A DNA stretch of 64,000 bases from Plotosus lineatus (GCA_024760905.1 CM045750.1:14157919-14221918); one strand, 5' to 3'. Counted from the first letter of the stretch, positions 12,301 to 19,910 are shown. The notes: a model not told the origin generated them from the sequence alone. Translations and numbers: made by a program.

Positions 12301-14982
12301 GCTGTTATGGAAGGGGATCCTCCTCCTCTCTACCTCTCCAACATTTACGTATTCCCACTGCTCACCACCACAAAAGTAAAAATTCTTATCTTTATTGTTC
12401 TTATATCTTTATATGTTCTCTAAACTATACTGTGGTTTTTATTTTAGTGTGCTGTATTCAATCATTTTTCACTTAATTTGCAGACCTATGGTATGAGTTA
12501 CGGTACCGTTAACGTCTGTTCAAAAAACAATGGAATGTAGTAAGACCATTTACATTATTTGTAATGGGAAAAATAGATCCGGAATTCGACCAGCCGTCTG
12601 GAACGAATTGTGGCCGAGAACCGAGGTACCACTGTAATGGTAATCTCTGCTTTCCTCCAGTCCAGCACAAGTTTCCCATTCACTCCAAACTTTCTTTCTG
12701 ATGTGGAATTACCATTTCTGCTGCATATTTCACTACTTGCAGCTTGTAATCTGCAGAATAGGATTTTCTTTTTGGGGCCATTTCGTCAATGGTGCATGAG
12801 CAGGTATGGGTACCCAAGCTTAGAGTGCCCTCTTGTGGTTGTGAATGTAAAAATAACAAACGTGAAATTATGTTTTCTTATTATTGACAAACAGAATTAC
12901 AAGTAATATTTTCACGGAGTATAGACGGAGTATAAGTCACACCTTCAGCCAAAGTATGAAAAAAAAGTGCGACTTATAGTCCGGAAAATACAGTAATTAG
13001 ATTAAGTGCAGACAGATTAGGGGGTTGAAAGAAAAAGTGCTGCAGGTGCTCTATTTCATCCAAGACTCCAGGGACAAAGTCCCTTTGAAGCTAAAGCAAA
13101 TATCATGTCATTAAATGCATTTCTGAGCATTTCAATTACAGTACATCATTGATTACTTAATCAATAATTAATTATAATGACAGGATTTGTAGTTGAACAT
13201 TTGAGTGAAAACGTTATTGTATTTGAACTGTGAGGGACACAATGATGCCAGGGATGGAGGGGCTTGCATTCTGTCTGATGAATTGTGGCGGCACGTGCTG
13301 CAAGTTAGAACTATTTTTGGAAATTATTTTTATATTTGACCAGATACCCAAAATGAATGTCAGAACGCATCCCTGGTGTAGTGTTTCAGGCATGTCCAAC
13401 CGGAAAGAGACCCCAGGTTGACCTAGAACACGCTGGAGTGACTATGTCTCTCGGCTTGTTTGGGAACACCTTGGTGTGTCCCCCCGGAAGAGCTGGAGGA
13501 AGTGACTGGGGAGGAGGACATCTGGACCTCATGCTTAGACTGCTGCCGCTGCGACCCGACACCAGAATAAGCGGAAGATGATGATGATGATAATAACTTT
13601 TGCATTTCAACTATTGGTTTTTTGATTCCTTAATTGTATTCCTTAATTGTATTGTATGCGCAACATTTTTGGGTGAATTAATATTTGAATGATTTTTTAC
13701 GTCATATCATAAACAATAATTACAAATATTAATTCATTCACACAAAAAAGTTCCATACACTAATACAATTAAGCAGAAAAAAGTATTACATATAAAATTT
13801 TCGTAAAATTTTTATAAGCATTAAGGTAATTCAGTGCATTAATTAAATACGAATATAATTATACACATTGATATAATTATATGGCAGTTCTCATTCATTA
13901 AACTAATTTGAAATGTATTATTTGATTCCTGAACCAACAGGAAAAAGGTGTGGTGATGGGGGAGTGAGCCGCACCCTCTCATATTCTCAACAAGTCATGG
14001 GATAGATAGGGCACCACAGGAATTGTGTGGAAAGTTTTTAAGGGATTATGAAATCATCAGCAGAGAAACATGTCCAAAACAAAAAGAACAGGAAAGTACA
14101 TGGTTGTCTGAGAGGGCCATTAGAGAAGAACATAAAGCATGGAGGGATAAGTCAAAATGCAACATCAAAGAATTGGTAAACAGTGTAAAGAAACCCAGAG
14201 AGCTCTAATTCCAATGGTTGGCAAGACATGACATAAAGCACTACTAATGACGTAGCTCAGGAGATGGGACACCAGAAACAAGGCACATAAGATCACGCAG
14301 CACATCCGACATAAAGTACAAAAATAGAACCACTGCAAAGCATCATTCACAGATGGGTACTTTTACAGCTCTATACAAAGAATAACAACATGCCCCTCCC
14401 CGAAAACTCAGCCCCTGAGAACCTCTCATTAGTTTTGCAGAACATTCATTCATTTTCAGAACTGCTTTATCCAACAAGGGTCACATGGAAGGCTGGAGCC
14501 CTGAACAGCTCTCCAGTCCATTACAAGACCAACACACACACACACACACACACACACAATCATTCATACACTCACACTTTGGGGCAATTTGGAACATCCG
14601 ATTAGTCCCATGGGCATGTATTCAAAGCGTTTGAGGAAACTGAGGTACCCAGATTAAACCCAGGCAAGCACTGGGAGAACATTCAAACTCCATACAGAAG
14701 GCACTCCTCACTCAGCTTGGGACTCAAACCCAGGACCTTCTTGCTGTGAGGTGGATGTGCTCACCACTACACCACCATACATTCCTAAGATTTCTACAAT
14801 ATTTGCTTTTTAGAATTTAAAATCACTCGCCTCAATAACCGCAGTCATCTCAATCCTCTGTTCCTCCAACTTATTCTGCAGATCCATCTTGTCATCCAAG
14901 AGCTGAAGTCCATACTGTGCCGCCTTCTGAAGAGCTTCTTCTGCTTCTTCCACTTTCTGCTGCAATCTTTGATTCAAGCACT
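82..14982 (-). CDS. spdl1: Spindly (SPDL1/CCDC99), partial gene, nine exons seen
   Basis: Spindly is a coiled-coil adaptor that joins the RZZ complex at kinetochores to dynein-dynactin and takes part in checkpoint silencing and chromosome alignment. Nine minus-strand exons join in frame at 14831-14982, 9766-9942, 5810-6004, 5535-5684, 2172-2270, 1970-2080, 1746-1886, 1573-1673 and 82-269, giving about 437 codons. Order and spacing match human Spindly: CC1-box (KAAQYGLQLL), a long coiled coil, Spindly motif (DPNSKGNSLFSE then VEDRRAA), a second coiled coil, and the MKYEP block. The human protein is about 605 residues, so the unseen C-terminal part of roughly 165 residues lies beyond the left edge. 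The first coding exon, probably only a few codons, was not located. Internal introns range from 72 bp to 4.9 kb. Identity is secure; the limits of the 1746-1886 exon and the first exon are less so. Confidence 0.93.
278..342. repeat. (CA)n microsatellite
   Basis: About 30 CA units lie directly upstream of the acceptor of the leftmost spdl1 exon. On the sense strand they form a (GT)n tract within 10-70 nt of the splice site. Confidence 0.95.
377..718 (-). mobile_element. tRNA-derived SINE, L2-type tail
   Basis: This is a near full-length SINE in antisense. Read from 718 downward it has a tRNA-like head with A-box (TGGTCTAGTGG) and B-box (GGGTTCGAGTCC), the shared body, and the L2-type end (CCTAATTAGGATTAAGCGG). 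A perfect 12-bp duplication ATATTTAAAAGT flanks it at 365-376 and 719-730. It lies in the spdl1 intron. Confidence 0.9.
825..1042. repeat. Fold-back inverted repeat with ~79-bp arms
   Basis: The left arm (825-903) and right arm (about 963-1042) are near-perfect reverse complements around a loop of about 60 bp. Both arms carry GCGGCGCGC at the outer end and CACGTGATCATCGGCATGA inside. The GC-rich arms contrast with the AT-rich surroundings. It may be a fold-back or MITE-like element. No target duplication was recognised. Confidence 0.85.
1043..1572. other. Intron sequence, nothing recognised
   Basis: This is the rest of the spdl1 intron between the fold-back and the exon at 1573. Part of it (1050-1440) has higher GC and could belong to the same element as the hairpin. 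I see no gene, RNA or known repeat. Confidence 0.5.
1573..1673 (-). CDS. spdl1: spdl1 exon with TYYTDLL block
   Basis: This encodes a stretch starting VPLENQIPAVSKETEFVDD and continuing TYYTDLLKLQLSNSK; human Spindly has NTYYTDLLQMKLDN here. It is too short and lacks an ATG, so it is easily missed. The acceptor is the AG of CCAATAG at 1674-1675 and the donor is GTAGGT at 1567-1572. Phase 0 in and phase 2 out fit both neighbours. The intron to the next exon upstream is only 72 bp. Confidence 0.87.
1746..1886 (-). CDS. spdl1: spdl1 exon, coiled coil
   Basis: The exon encodes VQISNMMQLQGVRMDVAQLE and continues to RVEQLEKVE, matching human LQIATLLQMKGSQTEFEQQE to RNLEKFK. The acceptor is TTCTCCACAG before 1886. 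I place the donor at GAG|GTTTGT (lower limit 1746). A second GT at 1714 would leave a 41-bp intron and the wrong phase. The chosen site gives phase 0 and a length within one residue of human. Confidence 0.85.
1970..2080 (-). CDS. spdl1: spdl1 exon, second half of Spindly motif
   Basis: There are 37 codons, VEDRRAAIERELISVQVQYR to QQMLRMK, aligning with human VEDRRAAMERQLISMKVKYQ to EQMQRMK without gaps. The acceptor is CGCAG after a long pyrimidine tract, with the donor GTAGAATTC below 1970. Both ends are phase 0. VEDRR immediately follows the LFSE of the dynactin-binding motif in the preceding exon. Confidence 0.94.
2172..2270 (-). CDS. spdl1: spdl1 exon carrying the Spindly motif
   Basis: There are 33 codons, from KSRELNQELQVQLAQVLQ to DPNSKGNSLFSE. 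Human Spindly has DPNSKGNSLFAE, and the phenylalanine (F258 in human numbering, from memory) is needed for dynactin recruitment; it is kept here. The acceptor is TTTTTAACAG and the donor is GTATAG. Both phases are 0, and the intron to the next exon is 91 bp. Confidence 0.94.
2473..2638. repeat. Fold-back inverted repeat with ~68-bp arms
   Basis: The left arm (2473-2540) and right arm (2570-2638) are reverse complements with a handful of mismatches around a loop of about 29 bp. Both outer ends read GTAGTGTGTGAGTAATTTTG on their own strand. It is a probable MITE-like hairpin in the spdl1 intron. Confidence 0.85.
2839..3049 (-). mobile_element. SINE family C, 5'-truncated
   Basis: This is an antisense copy of a second SINE family with the internal text CACTGTGCTAAGACCCCTGG and GTATAAATGGGTACCAGTAA. 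It lacks the tRNA head. A perfect 15-bp duplication ACTGCGTATGCATTT flanks it at 2824-2838 and 3050-3064. Fuller copies are at 28811, 43745 and 60641. Confidence 0.88.
3352..3737 (-). pseudogene. 18S rRNA 5' fragment with A-tract, non-functional
   Basis: On the minus strand from 3737 the sequence starts TACCTGGTTGATCCTGCCAG, the 5' terminus of eukaryotic 18S rRNA. It continues through recognisable blocks (AAAGATTAAGCCATGCA, TCAGTTATGGTTCCTTTGAT, GCATTTATCAGACCCG, CGAATGTCTACCCTATCAA). About 365 nt are present with many substitutions. The 18S similarity stops soon after CCCTATCAACTTT and an A-tract of about 20 follows (3352-3375), which looks like a retroposed, truncated copy. The remaining 1.5 kb of 18S is absent. 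Confidence 0.9.
3738..4020 (-). other. Probable rDNA 5' external spacer remnant
   Basis: GC-rich sequence runs directly on from the 18S 5' end, at least to about 3865. In an rDNA unit this position is the 5' external transcribed spacer. If that is what it is, the retroposed transcript began upstream of mature 18S. Assignment is by position and composition only, because this spacer is not conserved. Confidence 0.4.
4021..4800 (+). mobile_element. 5' region of an APE-type LINE, fragment
   Basis: Sense-strand text resembles the 5' UTR and start of ORF2 of a common fish non-LTR retrotransposon: a stretch with AACCTTAACATGGTGGAGGG, then GGATATGGAATGTCACACCT, then GAGATACTGACTAGATATAG and CCATCTCGAGAGGAGCTGGA. 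The fragment encodes the beginning of the apurinic endonuclease domain and is cut off near 4800. A 3' fragment that may belong to the same family lies at 13360-13590. Clade not determined. Confidence 0.7.
5045..5382 (-). mobile_element. tRNA-derived SINE, L2-type tail
   Basis: Antisense full-length copy, older than most, since its B-box reads GGGCTTGAACCCC in antisense. A 10-bp duplication GACATTACTA flanks it at 5035-5044 and 5383-5392. Confidence 0.87.
5535..5684 (-). CDS. spdl1: spdl1 exon, coiled coil
   Basis: There are 50 codons, AALEQKHQELEYKEQQMELA to KEKETESLYIALE. Heptad-rich and acidic/basic, it matches the human segment LQYRQEQLELLITNL to EAVSYYNALE. The acceptor is TTCTTCCAAG and the donor is GTAATTC. 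Phase 0 at both ends. Confidence 0.94.
5810..6004 (-). CDS. spdl1: spdl1 exon, long coiled coil
   Basis: There are 65 codons starting VDKFKRELDEAQLLVKQLRH and containing NKSEELRKMSECAQETMSSE. Human Spindly has CKSEELRVMSERVQESMSSE at the same place, the clearest single match in the gene. The acceptor is TTTGTAG and the donor is GTAAAAG. Phase 0 at both ends. Confidence 0.96.
6430..7049. mobile_element. Non-autonomous hAT transposon
   Basis: Terminal inverted repeats CAGTGCTTCTCAA and TTGAGAAGCACTG bound a 620-bp element. A perfect 8-bp duplication GATTAAAT (6422-6429 and 7050-7057) is diagnostic of hAT. No transposase reading frame remains. A shorter relative is at 23086-23377. Confidence 0.92.
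7674..9015. mobile_element. Non-autonomous DNA transposon, CTCCCCGACTTAC termini
   Basis: The left end reads GACACTCCCCGACTTACG and the right end is its near-complement CGTAAGTCGGGGAGCGTCTG. TA flanks suggest the Tc1/mariner-pogo superfamily. The interior is AT-rich with no transposase. A shorter sister copy lies at 25092-25806. A SINE (8416-8686) has inserted into this copy. A stretch at 8150-8290 resembles the small MITE at 26989-27171. Confidence 0.8.
8416..8686 (-). mobile_element. tRNA-derived SINE, RTE-type tail, 5'-truncated
   Basis: The antisense copy lacks the tRNA head and ends in the RTE-type tail (GCCGAAAGGAAGACAGACAG on its own strand). A perfect 16-bp duplication AGAAAGATCGCATTAT flanks it (8400-8415, 8687-8702). 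The uninterrupted site is preserved in the sister element near 25494. Confidence 0.93.
9040..9345 (+). mobile_element. Degraded SINE-like repeat with GTGA tract
   Basis: It contains a decayed tRNA-like head (TTGTTCAATTCCC) and text (GGTGGGGGAGTGAGT, CTTGAGCAGGGCATCCAGCC, GGTTGGTTAAATGCAGAG) typical of an abundant fish SINE. An internal (GTGA/GCGA)n tract spans 9263-9316. A small related fragment lies at 13930-14010. Confidence 0.65.
9766..9942 (-). CDS. spdl1: spdl1 exon, N-terminal coiled coil
   Basis: There are 59 codons, GLEQEKYSLQRELELKNRML to AAECGEFQKK, aligning with human YEQEKYTLQREVELKSRMLE. The acceptor is GTTAACAG before 9942 and the donor is GTAAGATC. It is phase 0 at both ends and partners the GC donor of the exon at 14831. 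Confidence 0.94.
9943..10630. other. Intron sequence, nothing recognised
   Basis: AT-rich intron sequence of spdl1 without a recognisable gene, RNA or repeat. A few decayed SINE-like words occur around 10130-10330. Confidence 0.5.
10670..11023 (+). mobile_element. tRNA-derived SINE, RTE-type tail, full length
   Basis: The head carries A-box GGTCTAGTGG and B-box GGTTCGAGTCC, followed by the shared body and the tail GCCGAAAGGAAGACAGACAG. A perfect 18-bp duplication ACATCTCTCCGGAGTACA flanks it (10652-10669, 11024-11041). Confidence 0.95.
11540..11767 (+). mobile_element. LINE 3' end with (TATCT)n tail
   Basis: The text GATGGTACCTCAAGAGCCTG and GAGATTAATAAAGCTGTATC is followed by (TTATC)n. The same 3' UTR occurs at 33520-33925 (+) and 35700-36290 (-). 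The 33.5-kb copy shows the end of a reverse-transcriptase frame. Clade uncertain, possibly Rex1/CR1-like. Confidence 0.65.
11933..12634. mobile_element. Pogo/Tigger-like element, non-autonomous
   Basis: Ends CAGTGGAACATCAGTACTCG and CGAGAACCGAGGTACCACTG are flanked by TA on both sides. The insertion splits a sequence whose undisturbed version stands at about 11405-11425 (CATTGCAGTAAT). No complete transposase. Confidence 0.8.
13360..13590 (+). mobile_element. LINE 3' end with GATGAT tail
   Basis: The text CATGTCCAACCGGAAAGAGA to AGACTGCTGCCGCTGCGACC, then AATAAGCGGAAGATGATGAT, is a common fish non-LTR 3' end followed by a short tandem tail. It probably belongs to the same family as the 5' fragment at 4021-4800. 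Another piece lies at 45540-45625. Confidence 0.65.
13591..14440. other. Intron sequence, mostly unrecognised
   Basis: AT-rich spdl1 intron sequence. A small decayed SINE fragment lies at about 13930-14010 (GTGATGGGGGAGTGAGCC). A short open stretch at 14023-14208 lacks homology I recognise and shows no splice context. Confidence 0.5.
14445..14785 (-). mobile_element. SINE family D, L2-type tail
   Basis: In antisense, a tRNA-like head at the high end (its B-box appears as GGACTCAAACCCAGGACC) is followed by the common fish SINE body and ends with the L2-type text around 14447-14500. An internal (CA)n lies at 14532-14559. Related sense copies are at 17582, 22508, 34790 and 39050. Confidence 0.75.
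14831..14982 (-). CDS. spdl1: spdl1 exon with CC1-box; GC donor
   Basis: The exon encodes CLNQRLQQKVEEAEEALQ then KAAQYGLQLLDDKMDLQNKL, ending RIEMTAVIE. The AAQYG core is the CC1-box that binds the dynein light intermediate chain; human Spindly has LKAAQYGLQLVES here. The acceptor is TTAACAG above 14982. The exon must end at GAG|GCGAGT, a GC donor, because only that site keeps frame and matches the human length. Human has about eight residues before the aligned segment, so only a few codons should lie in an unseen first exon. A strong-looking CAG|GTTAGT at about 15010-15018 would leave a 30-odd-bp intron and is not used in this model. Confidence 0.87.
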
Positions 14983-15025
14983 CTGTTAAGTACAGATTTG
15001 TATGTGTAACTAACCTGGACTGCAT

Positions 15026-15350
15026 ACATTGGAAGAGAGACTCAGAAATGAAAGATAGTTCCTGACTTCCGCTAAAGGCTTGGTAATGTTTATATTGTTT
15101 ATATTTATGTTGTTTATATATTGTGTATTTACATGTTTATATTACCAAACCTATGATTTAGTCCGAGGCTCCAGACTACTTTAGGTGTCCCAATGTATAA
15201 TTTAAGGAGCACAAGCTGTAAGCACAATTGAATGACTGAAAAATAAGGTTACAAATAAATAAATGAAGAATGCATAAGAAAAACAATCTATGTCATATTT
15301 TTGTTGAATGATGATTACTGCCCCATCTGGTGAACTGTTGTTAAAACTTC
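15026..15350. other. Intron or upstream region of spdl1
   Basis: AT-rich sequence in which the first spdl1 exon could not be identified. No promoter motif stands out. Confidence 0.4.
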
Positions 15351-15360
15351 GTTTTGACTC

Positions 15361-15492
15361 AATAGAAACAGTTCAACTCAATCAGAGTCCTTTGCCGTGG
15401 GGTATAATGATGTAAGTTTCGACAAAGGAAGTTACATCATTATACCCCACACCAAAGGACTAGGATCGAGTTGAACGGTTTCAACGTCATTG
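15361..15492. repeat. Fold-back inverted repeat with ~50-bp arms
   Basis: The left arm ends GTGGGGTATAATGATGTAA and the right arm begins TTACATCATTATACCCCAC, with a loop of about 16 bp. Similarity extends outward through CAAAGGACT and GAGTTGAAC to AAACNGTT. Arms are about 50 bp with roughly seven mismatches. An open frame of 108 codons (15471-15797) starts in the right arm but was not recognised. Confidence 0.85.
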
Positions 15493-16070
15493 AAGGTGGT
15501 CAAGCCAAGTTCTACGCTATGTTGGATTACCTGAGCAAAACAAAGTGCTACAAAAACCAGTGTTCCTTCAAACTAGGCCAAACTGAGAAATGGTTTTCAA
15601 CAAAGAAGAGAACCCCTCGCTTGTCAAGTGTTGCGAAAATTGGAATGGTGCGAGGACCACTTCAGTCATCTTGCAGCAGGGAAAAAGACCGCGATAAAAA
15701 TCTGAACCGTTTCAGAATTTTTACATTCGCATTACAGTATTCCTCTGAAACCTGCCTCGTTCAAGGACTTACAGTCCCTCAAGAGATTTTGCGGTGAGAA
15801 CTCACAGGCATTTTATGACTCTTTGCCCAATTGAGGAAGGGCTCGAGGGTCAGGAAGAGCAAAGCTCCACAGATATTGACGAATAAAGTGAATAATAAAT
15901 CTTAGATTGTGCACATTGCAACATCAGTTCAATCATTTGGAATCTGCAGATCAGAAAGCTGCTTCCAGGGGAGCTACAGATAATTAACGGTTTACGTCTA
16001 CGTACTACTTTTCCATCATAATTATTAGATATGTTCATTATGTACCGAATATTGTATGTATGTATGTATG

Positions 16071-16424
16071 TCTGTCTGTCTTCCTTTCGGCTTTTTCCAT
16101 TTTACTCGGGAGTCGCCACAGCGAATCATTTTGATTCGCACGTTTAATTTGGCAGAGGTTTTTACGTCGGATGCCCTTCCTGTCACAACCCTTTTAGCAA
16201 GGGATAGAAACACGCTGACGACTTTGCAGCTACTCTTTACGAAAGTCAGCAATGGTTCTTTTACATGCCTCTCACCATAGACAGTGAGAGACATGGCCCG
16301 CCTTTGATAACCCAGTTAGCCGCACTGGGGGGACAGTGACAACCTTGTGGAGAGTGGGACTCGAACCGCCAACCTTTGGATCAGCGATCCAGCGCCCTAT
16401 ACCACTAGACTACCACTGCCGTGA
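16071..16424 (-). mobile_element. tRNA-derived SINE, RTE-type tail
   Basis: Full-length antisense copy between two (GTAT)n tracts (about 16051-16070 and 16434-16450), which probably represent its target duplication. Head, body and tail are as in the 10670 copy. Confidence 0.9.
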
Positions 16425-16458
16425 CCACACACTACGTATGTATGTATGTATAAATAAC

Positions 16459-16665
16459 TCTTCTTCTTGTCCTTTCGGCTTTTCCCTTCAGGGGTCGCTA
16501 CAGCGAATCATCTGCCTCCATCTCACCCTATCCTCTGCATCTTTTTCCCTTACACCAACTGTCTTCATGTCCTCCTTCACCACATCCATGAATCGTCTCT
16601 TTGGTCTTCCTCTAGGCCTTCTGCCTGGTAGTTCCAACCTCAACATCCTACTACCAATATGGTTG
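16459..16665 (-). mobile_element. RTE-type LINE 3' fragment
   Basis: In antisense, the 3' end of an RTE-like reverse transcriptase. On the minus strand it includes AGGCCTAGAGGAAGACCAAA, the GRPKRRFMDVVKED-type C-terminus, and the 3' text ending GCCGAAAGGACAAGAAGAAG. 5'-truncated. Confidence 0.8.
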
Positions 16666-17109
16666 TTGGGAGAAATTAAACTCTAGTTTGAAATCTGTAA
16701 ATATAGTATCCATGACTTTCATTCTGGGAGAGATACAGCATTTTCAAATTTTCTTCATTGTTTTTTTTGAAATTACTAAGAATGTGACAGATCGTTTCCT
16801 GCATGCTCTCTTTAAATTACAGAAATAGTTCTATGTGTTTTCTTTAAAAAAAAGTATAGTGATTGAAAGGGGGATATGATGCATGCCAGAGTGCTGAATA
16901 ACTAGGTTAGCGAATGTTAAAGTTTACCCTCTCGACTGATCGTGGTGGACGTAAACATAATGTTATCACTGATTTTTTTTCTTTTCTGTGCACTCTAGTA
17001 TAATCTTCTCGTATTGTGCACTCTACCTATACAGGTAAATACTAGTATTTATTAAGTAGTAACTTAATAAAAATAATTTTGCATTTTATTAATTTTATTT
17101 ATTATTACA

Positions 17110-17451
17110 GGGCAGTGGTGGCCTGGTGGTAAAGGGCGCTGTATTTCTGATCCTAAGATTGGGGTTACGAGTCCCACTCTTCACAAGGTTGTCACTGTCT
17201 CCCCCAGTGCAGCTAACTAACAGCTAAAAGGCAGGCCATGTCTCTCACTGTCTATGGTGAGAGGTTCATGTAAAAGAACCATTGCTGACTTTCGTAGAGT
17301 AGGCTGCAAAGCCGTCAGCGTGTTTCTGTCCCTTGCTAAAGGGTTGTGTCAGGAAGGGCATCCGATGTAAACACCTATGCCAAATCAAACACGCGAATCA
17401 TTCGCTGTGGTGACCCCTGAAAAGGGGAAAAAGCCAAAATGAATAGATAGA
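17110..17451 (+). mobile_element. tRNA-derived SINE, RTE-type tail
   Basis: Full-length but diverged; the B-box is mutated to GGTTACGAGTCC. An imperfect 19-bp duplication (TAATTTTATTTATTATTAC against TAATTTTACTTATTATTAC) flanks it. Confidence 0.88.
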
Positions 17452-17581
17452 TTAATTTTACTTATTATTACTTTAATGCACTGAGTACTTTTTATTTTGT
17501 TGAAAGTATTCTACTTATAACTGTTCATTTGTTCATATTTTTTTTACATTTATTTCAAAAAAAGTTTAAATTCGCCATGGG

Positions 17582-17875
17582 CCGCACGCTGGTGTAGGTT
17601 AGGATGTCCAACTCAGAACAAGAGGGTTCTGGGTTCGAGTCCTGGACTCGGTCCTCATGCTGGCTGAGTACTCCAGTTTCCTCCCACAATCTAAAGACAT
17701 TCACATAAAGTGAACAGACTATTCTATATTACCCCAAGGTGTGAGTGTAATTGGTCATGTGTGTTGCCCTGCAATGGTCTGGCAAGCTGTTCAGCCTTCT
17801 CCCAGTTTTGGCTGTGATAGGCTGCAACCTCCTTGCAACCCTAACAGGACTAAGAGGAACAGGAAATGAGTGAGA
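17582..17875 (+). mobile_element. SINE family D, sense copy
   Basis: A tRNA-like head with B-box GGGTTCGAGTCC, a body with CTCCCACAATCTAAAGACAT, and a degraded L2-type end (CTAACAGGACTAAGAGGAAC). Confidence 0.75.
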
Positions 17876-18175
17876 AAGTTTCACCAGGAAAAACTATTTA
17901 AAAATACAAAAATGTACATTAAGAATTTATTTAAATGTTTTTCAGAGGATTTGATAATCAAAAGATTGTTATTGATGACATTTTAGGATGCTCAGATGAT
18001 AAATTAATAACTTTATTGACATCAATATTTATTAATCGTAAGGGTTGATATTTTTATAGCACAGCTTTTGGAATCCAGTAGTAACAAAGTCATCACGGTG
18101 ATATTATAAATAAAGAATTTTCTGACATCATCCAGTATTGAGTTTACATCCGTGTGTAAACAACAGTGTAACATT

Positions 18176-18425
18176 CATCCAATCATTTTCTGACAGATTA
18201 ATCCTAAACAGGGTCGCGGGGAGGCTAGGGCCCATCCCAGCCGACTCCGGGCGTGGGCAGAGGACACCCTGAACCAGGCCAGGCCATCGCAGGGCAGAAA
18301 CACGCTGACGGCTATGCAGCTACTCTTCTTGTCGAAAGTCAGCAATGGTTCTTTTACATGAATCTCTCAACATAGACAGTGAGAGACATGACCGGCCTTT
18401 AATAATTCAGTTCAACTGTGGAACA
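18176..18425 (-). mobile_element. tRNA-derived SINE, L2-type tail, truncated
   Basis: Antisense tail and body only; similarity to the body ends near 18425 with no tRNA head. The tail text GGGTCGCGGGGAGGCTAGGG is recognisable. Confidence 0.8.
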
Positions 18426-18975
18426 GTCATCTTGAACTTCTGACCAAATCACACACAACACCAATTCATTATTACACCGGAAATGGGTGAAATACCAAAA
18501 GAACACATTATTAGTGTCGGTATATTTTGTTTTTATACATTTGCCGAGCCGCACCCAAACGTTTCCGAGCTGTGGTGGATTTTAGGAGTGTAAATCTTTT
18601 TTAGAAAGTTTAGTACGAATTAGATAAACAGATAAAGAGAATCGAGGAAAGTGAATGCAGTTTCTATTTTTATTTTCATTTTTCACAACAAAATTAATTG
18701 GATTATATAATCTTTTTTCAGTACAGTATATTGTAGGAAATTATTAAATTAGAAAATTGATAGGAATACGATTAATAAAAAGATATTTACCCATATTCCG
18801 CAGTTTCGAGCCAAGTCAGTTTGAATTTTCTTCTCCTTGTTTATTGGTTTATTGGCAAACAACGATTTGATGTAATACCGCCACCAACTGGTCTGGAGAA
18901 AAGAAACGCGTTTTTTTTTTTTTTTTTTTTCTTTTCTTCTTCTTATTCTTCTCAATGACGTGAAGAAACACGTTA
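18426..18975. other. Intergenic, nothing recognised
   Basis: AT-rich sequence with a T-tract at 18911-18931. No gene or known repeat seen. Confidence 0.45.
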
Positions 18976-18977
18976 TT

Positions 18978-19162
18978 GCTTCTTCTTCTTCTTTATCTTC
19001 CTCTTCTTTTCCTTTCGGCTGTTCCCTTCAGGTGTTGCCACAGCGAATCATCTTTCTCCATCTCACCCTATTCTCTGCATCCTCTTCTCTTACGCCAACT
19101 ACAGTACCTTCATGTCCTCCTTCACCACATCCATTAATCTCCTCTTTGGTCTTCCTCTAGGC
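18978..19162 (-). mobile_element. RTE-type LINE 3' fragment
   Basis: Antisense copy of the same RTE 3' end as at 16459, starting after a (CTT)n tail and broken off at 19162, where hAT-like text begins. Confidence 0.8.
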
Positions 19163-19330
19163 CAGGGGTCCCCAAACTTTTCCCTGCTCTGATGGAGGGG
19201 CTGAGGTCAGTTTGTTAGTGAAAAAGTACAAGTAGATATTTTTGCAGATTTTTTATTTCCCCATATTTCCAATATTACACCCCCCCCCCTAAAAATTGCC
19301 GTATGGGGAGACTTTGGACTAAGGCTCTAA
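19163..19330 (+). mobile_element. hAT-like terminal fragment
   Basis: Starts CAGGGGTCCCCAAACTTTTC, a typical hAT end, followed by about 150 bp of related text. The right end is not found. Confidence 0.5.
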
Positions 19331-19719
19331 TCCACTGATTTCTGCAATTAAGTAAATGTTTCAGAGTTTTAAGTTTAGCTTTTTAAAGTTTGAAGTGAGT
19401 TTTATATACATTTTGTATAAATTGTTTTATTTATAAATAGCTCAATAATATTTTCTATTGTTATAGTGACCCATCTTCATGCTTCGGTCTTAAGTTAAGA
19501 GGTTGGAATTTCTAATAATTAACGAGCTATTTTTTATACATTCGCGATATTTTACACATTACACGAATTTGTGAAAGGAAACAATAAAATGATGCTTACT
19601 TTTATTATAGTTTCTAACTGACATGAATATTTTTGTCAACACTTTAGGATTTTCCATACAGGGATGTTTATCAATTTTCTAAAATGTGTCCCAATTCTCC
19701 CCTATATGCTAAAATGTAG

Positions 19720-19910
19720 TTAGCCTGGTCTATATCTTAAATTGTAAGCTCGACCTAGTCTATACGCTAAAAAAGAAGGTCGGACTAGTCTCTCTCTCAA
19801 GATACTTTGGGCCTGGTCTGTATTTTAAAATATATTGTCAGCCTAGTCCAAAACATCAAATATACTGTTGGGCTAGTCTAGACCTTAAAATACAAGGTTG
19901 GCCTAATACA
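19720..19910. repeat. Degenerate tandem repeat, ~36-bp period
   Basis: Five or six imperfect units of the form GCCTAGTCTATACCTTAAAA with variable spacers (TAGCCTGGTCTATATCTTAAA at the start, GGGCTAGTCTAGACCTTAAA near the end). The units all face the same way. Confidence 0.75.

Larger units (their letters stand above)
10632..12995. mobile_element. DNA transposon with CGGTATTTTCCGGACTATA-type termini, host of nested insertions
   Basis: The ends at 10632-10652 and 12975-12995 are inverted repeats of about 21 bp differing at one or two positions (core TATTTTCCGGACTATA). The right end is preceded by GTGCGACTTATAGTCC, a common fish element end. Inside are a SINE (10670-11023), a LINE 3' fragment (about 11540-11767), a pogo-like element (11933-12634), and a duplicated block (CTACCTGGACGTGGAGA at about 11262 and 11785). 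No intact transposase. Confidence 0.75.

Noticed and set aside
14983..15025. MQSRLVTHTNL as the Spindly start
   Set aside because: It would add 15 residues before the aligned N-terminus and reads through a good splice acceptor. Not excluded, but less likely than a separate short first exon.
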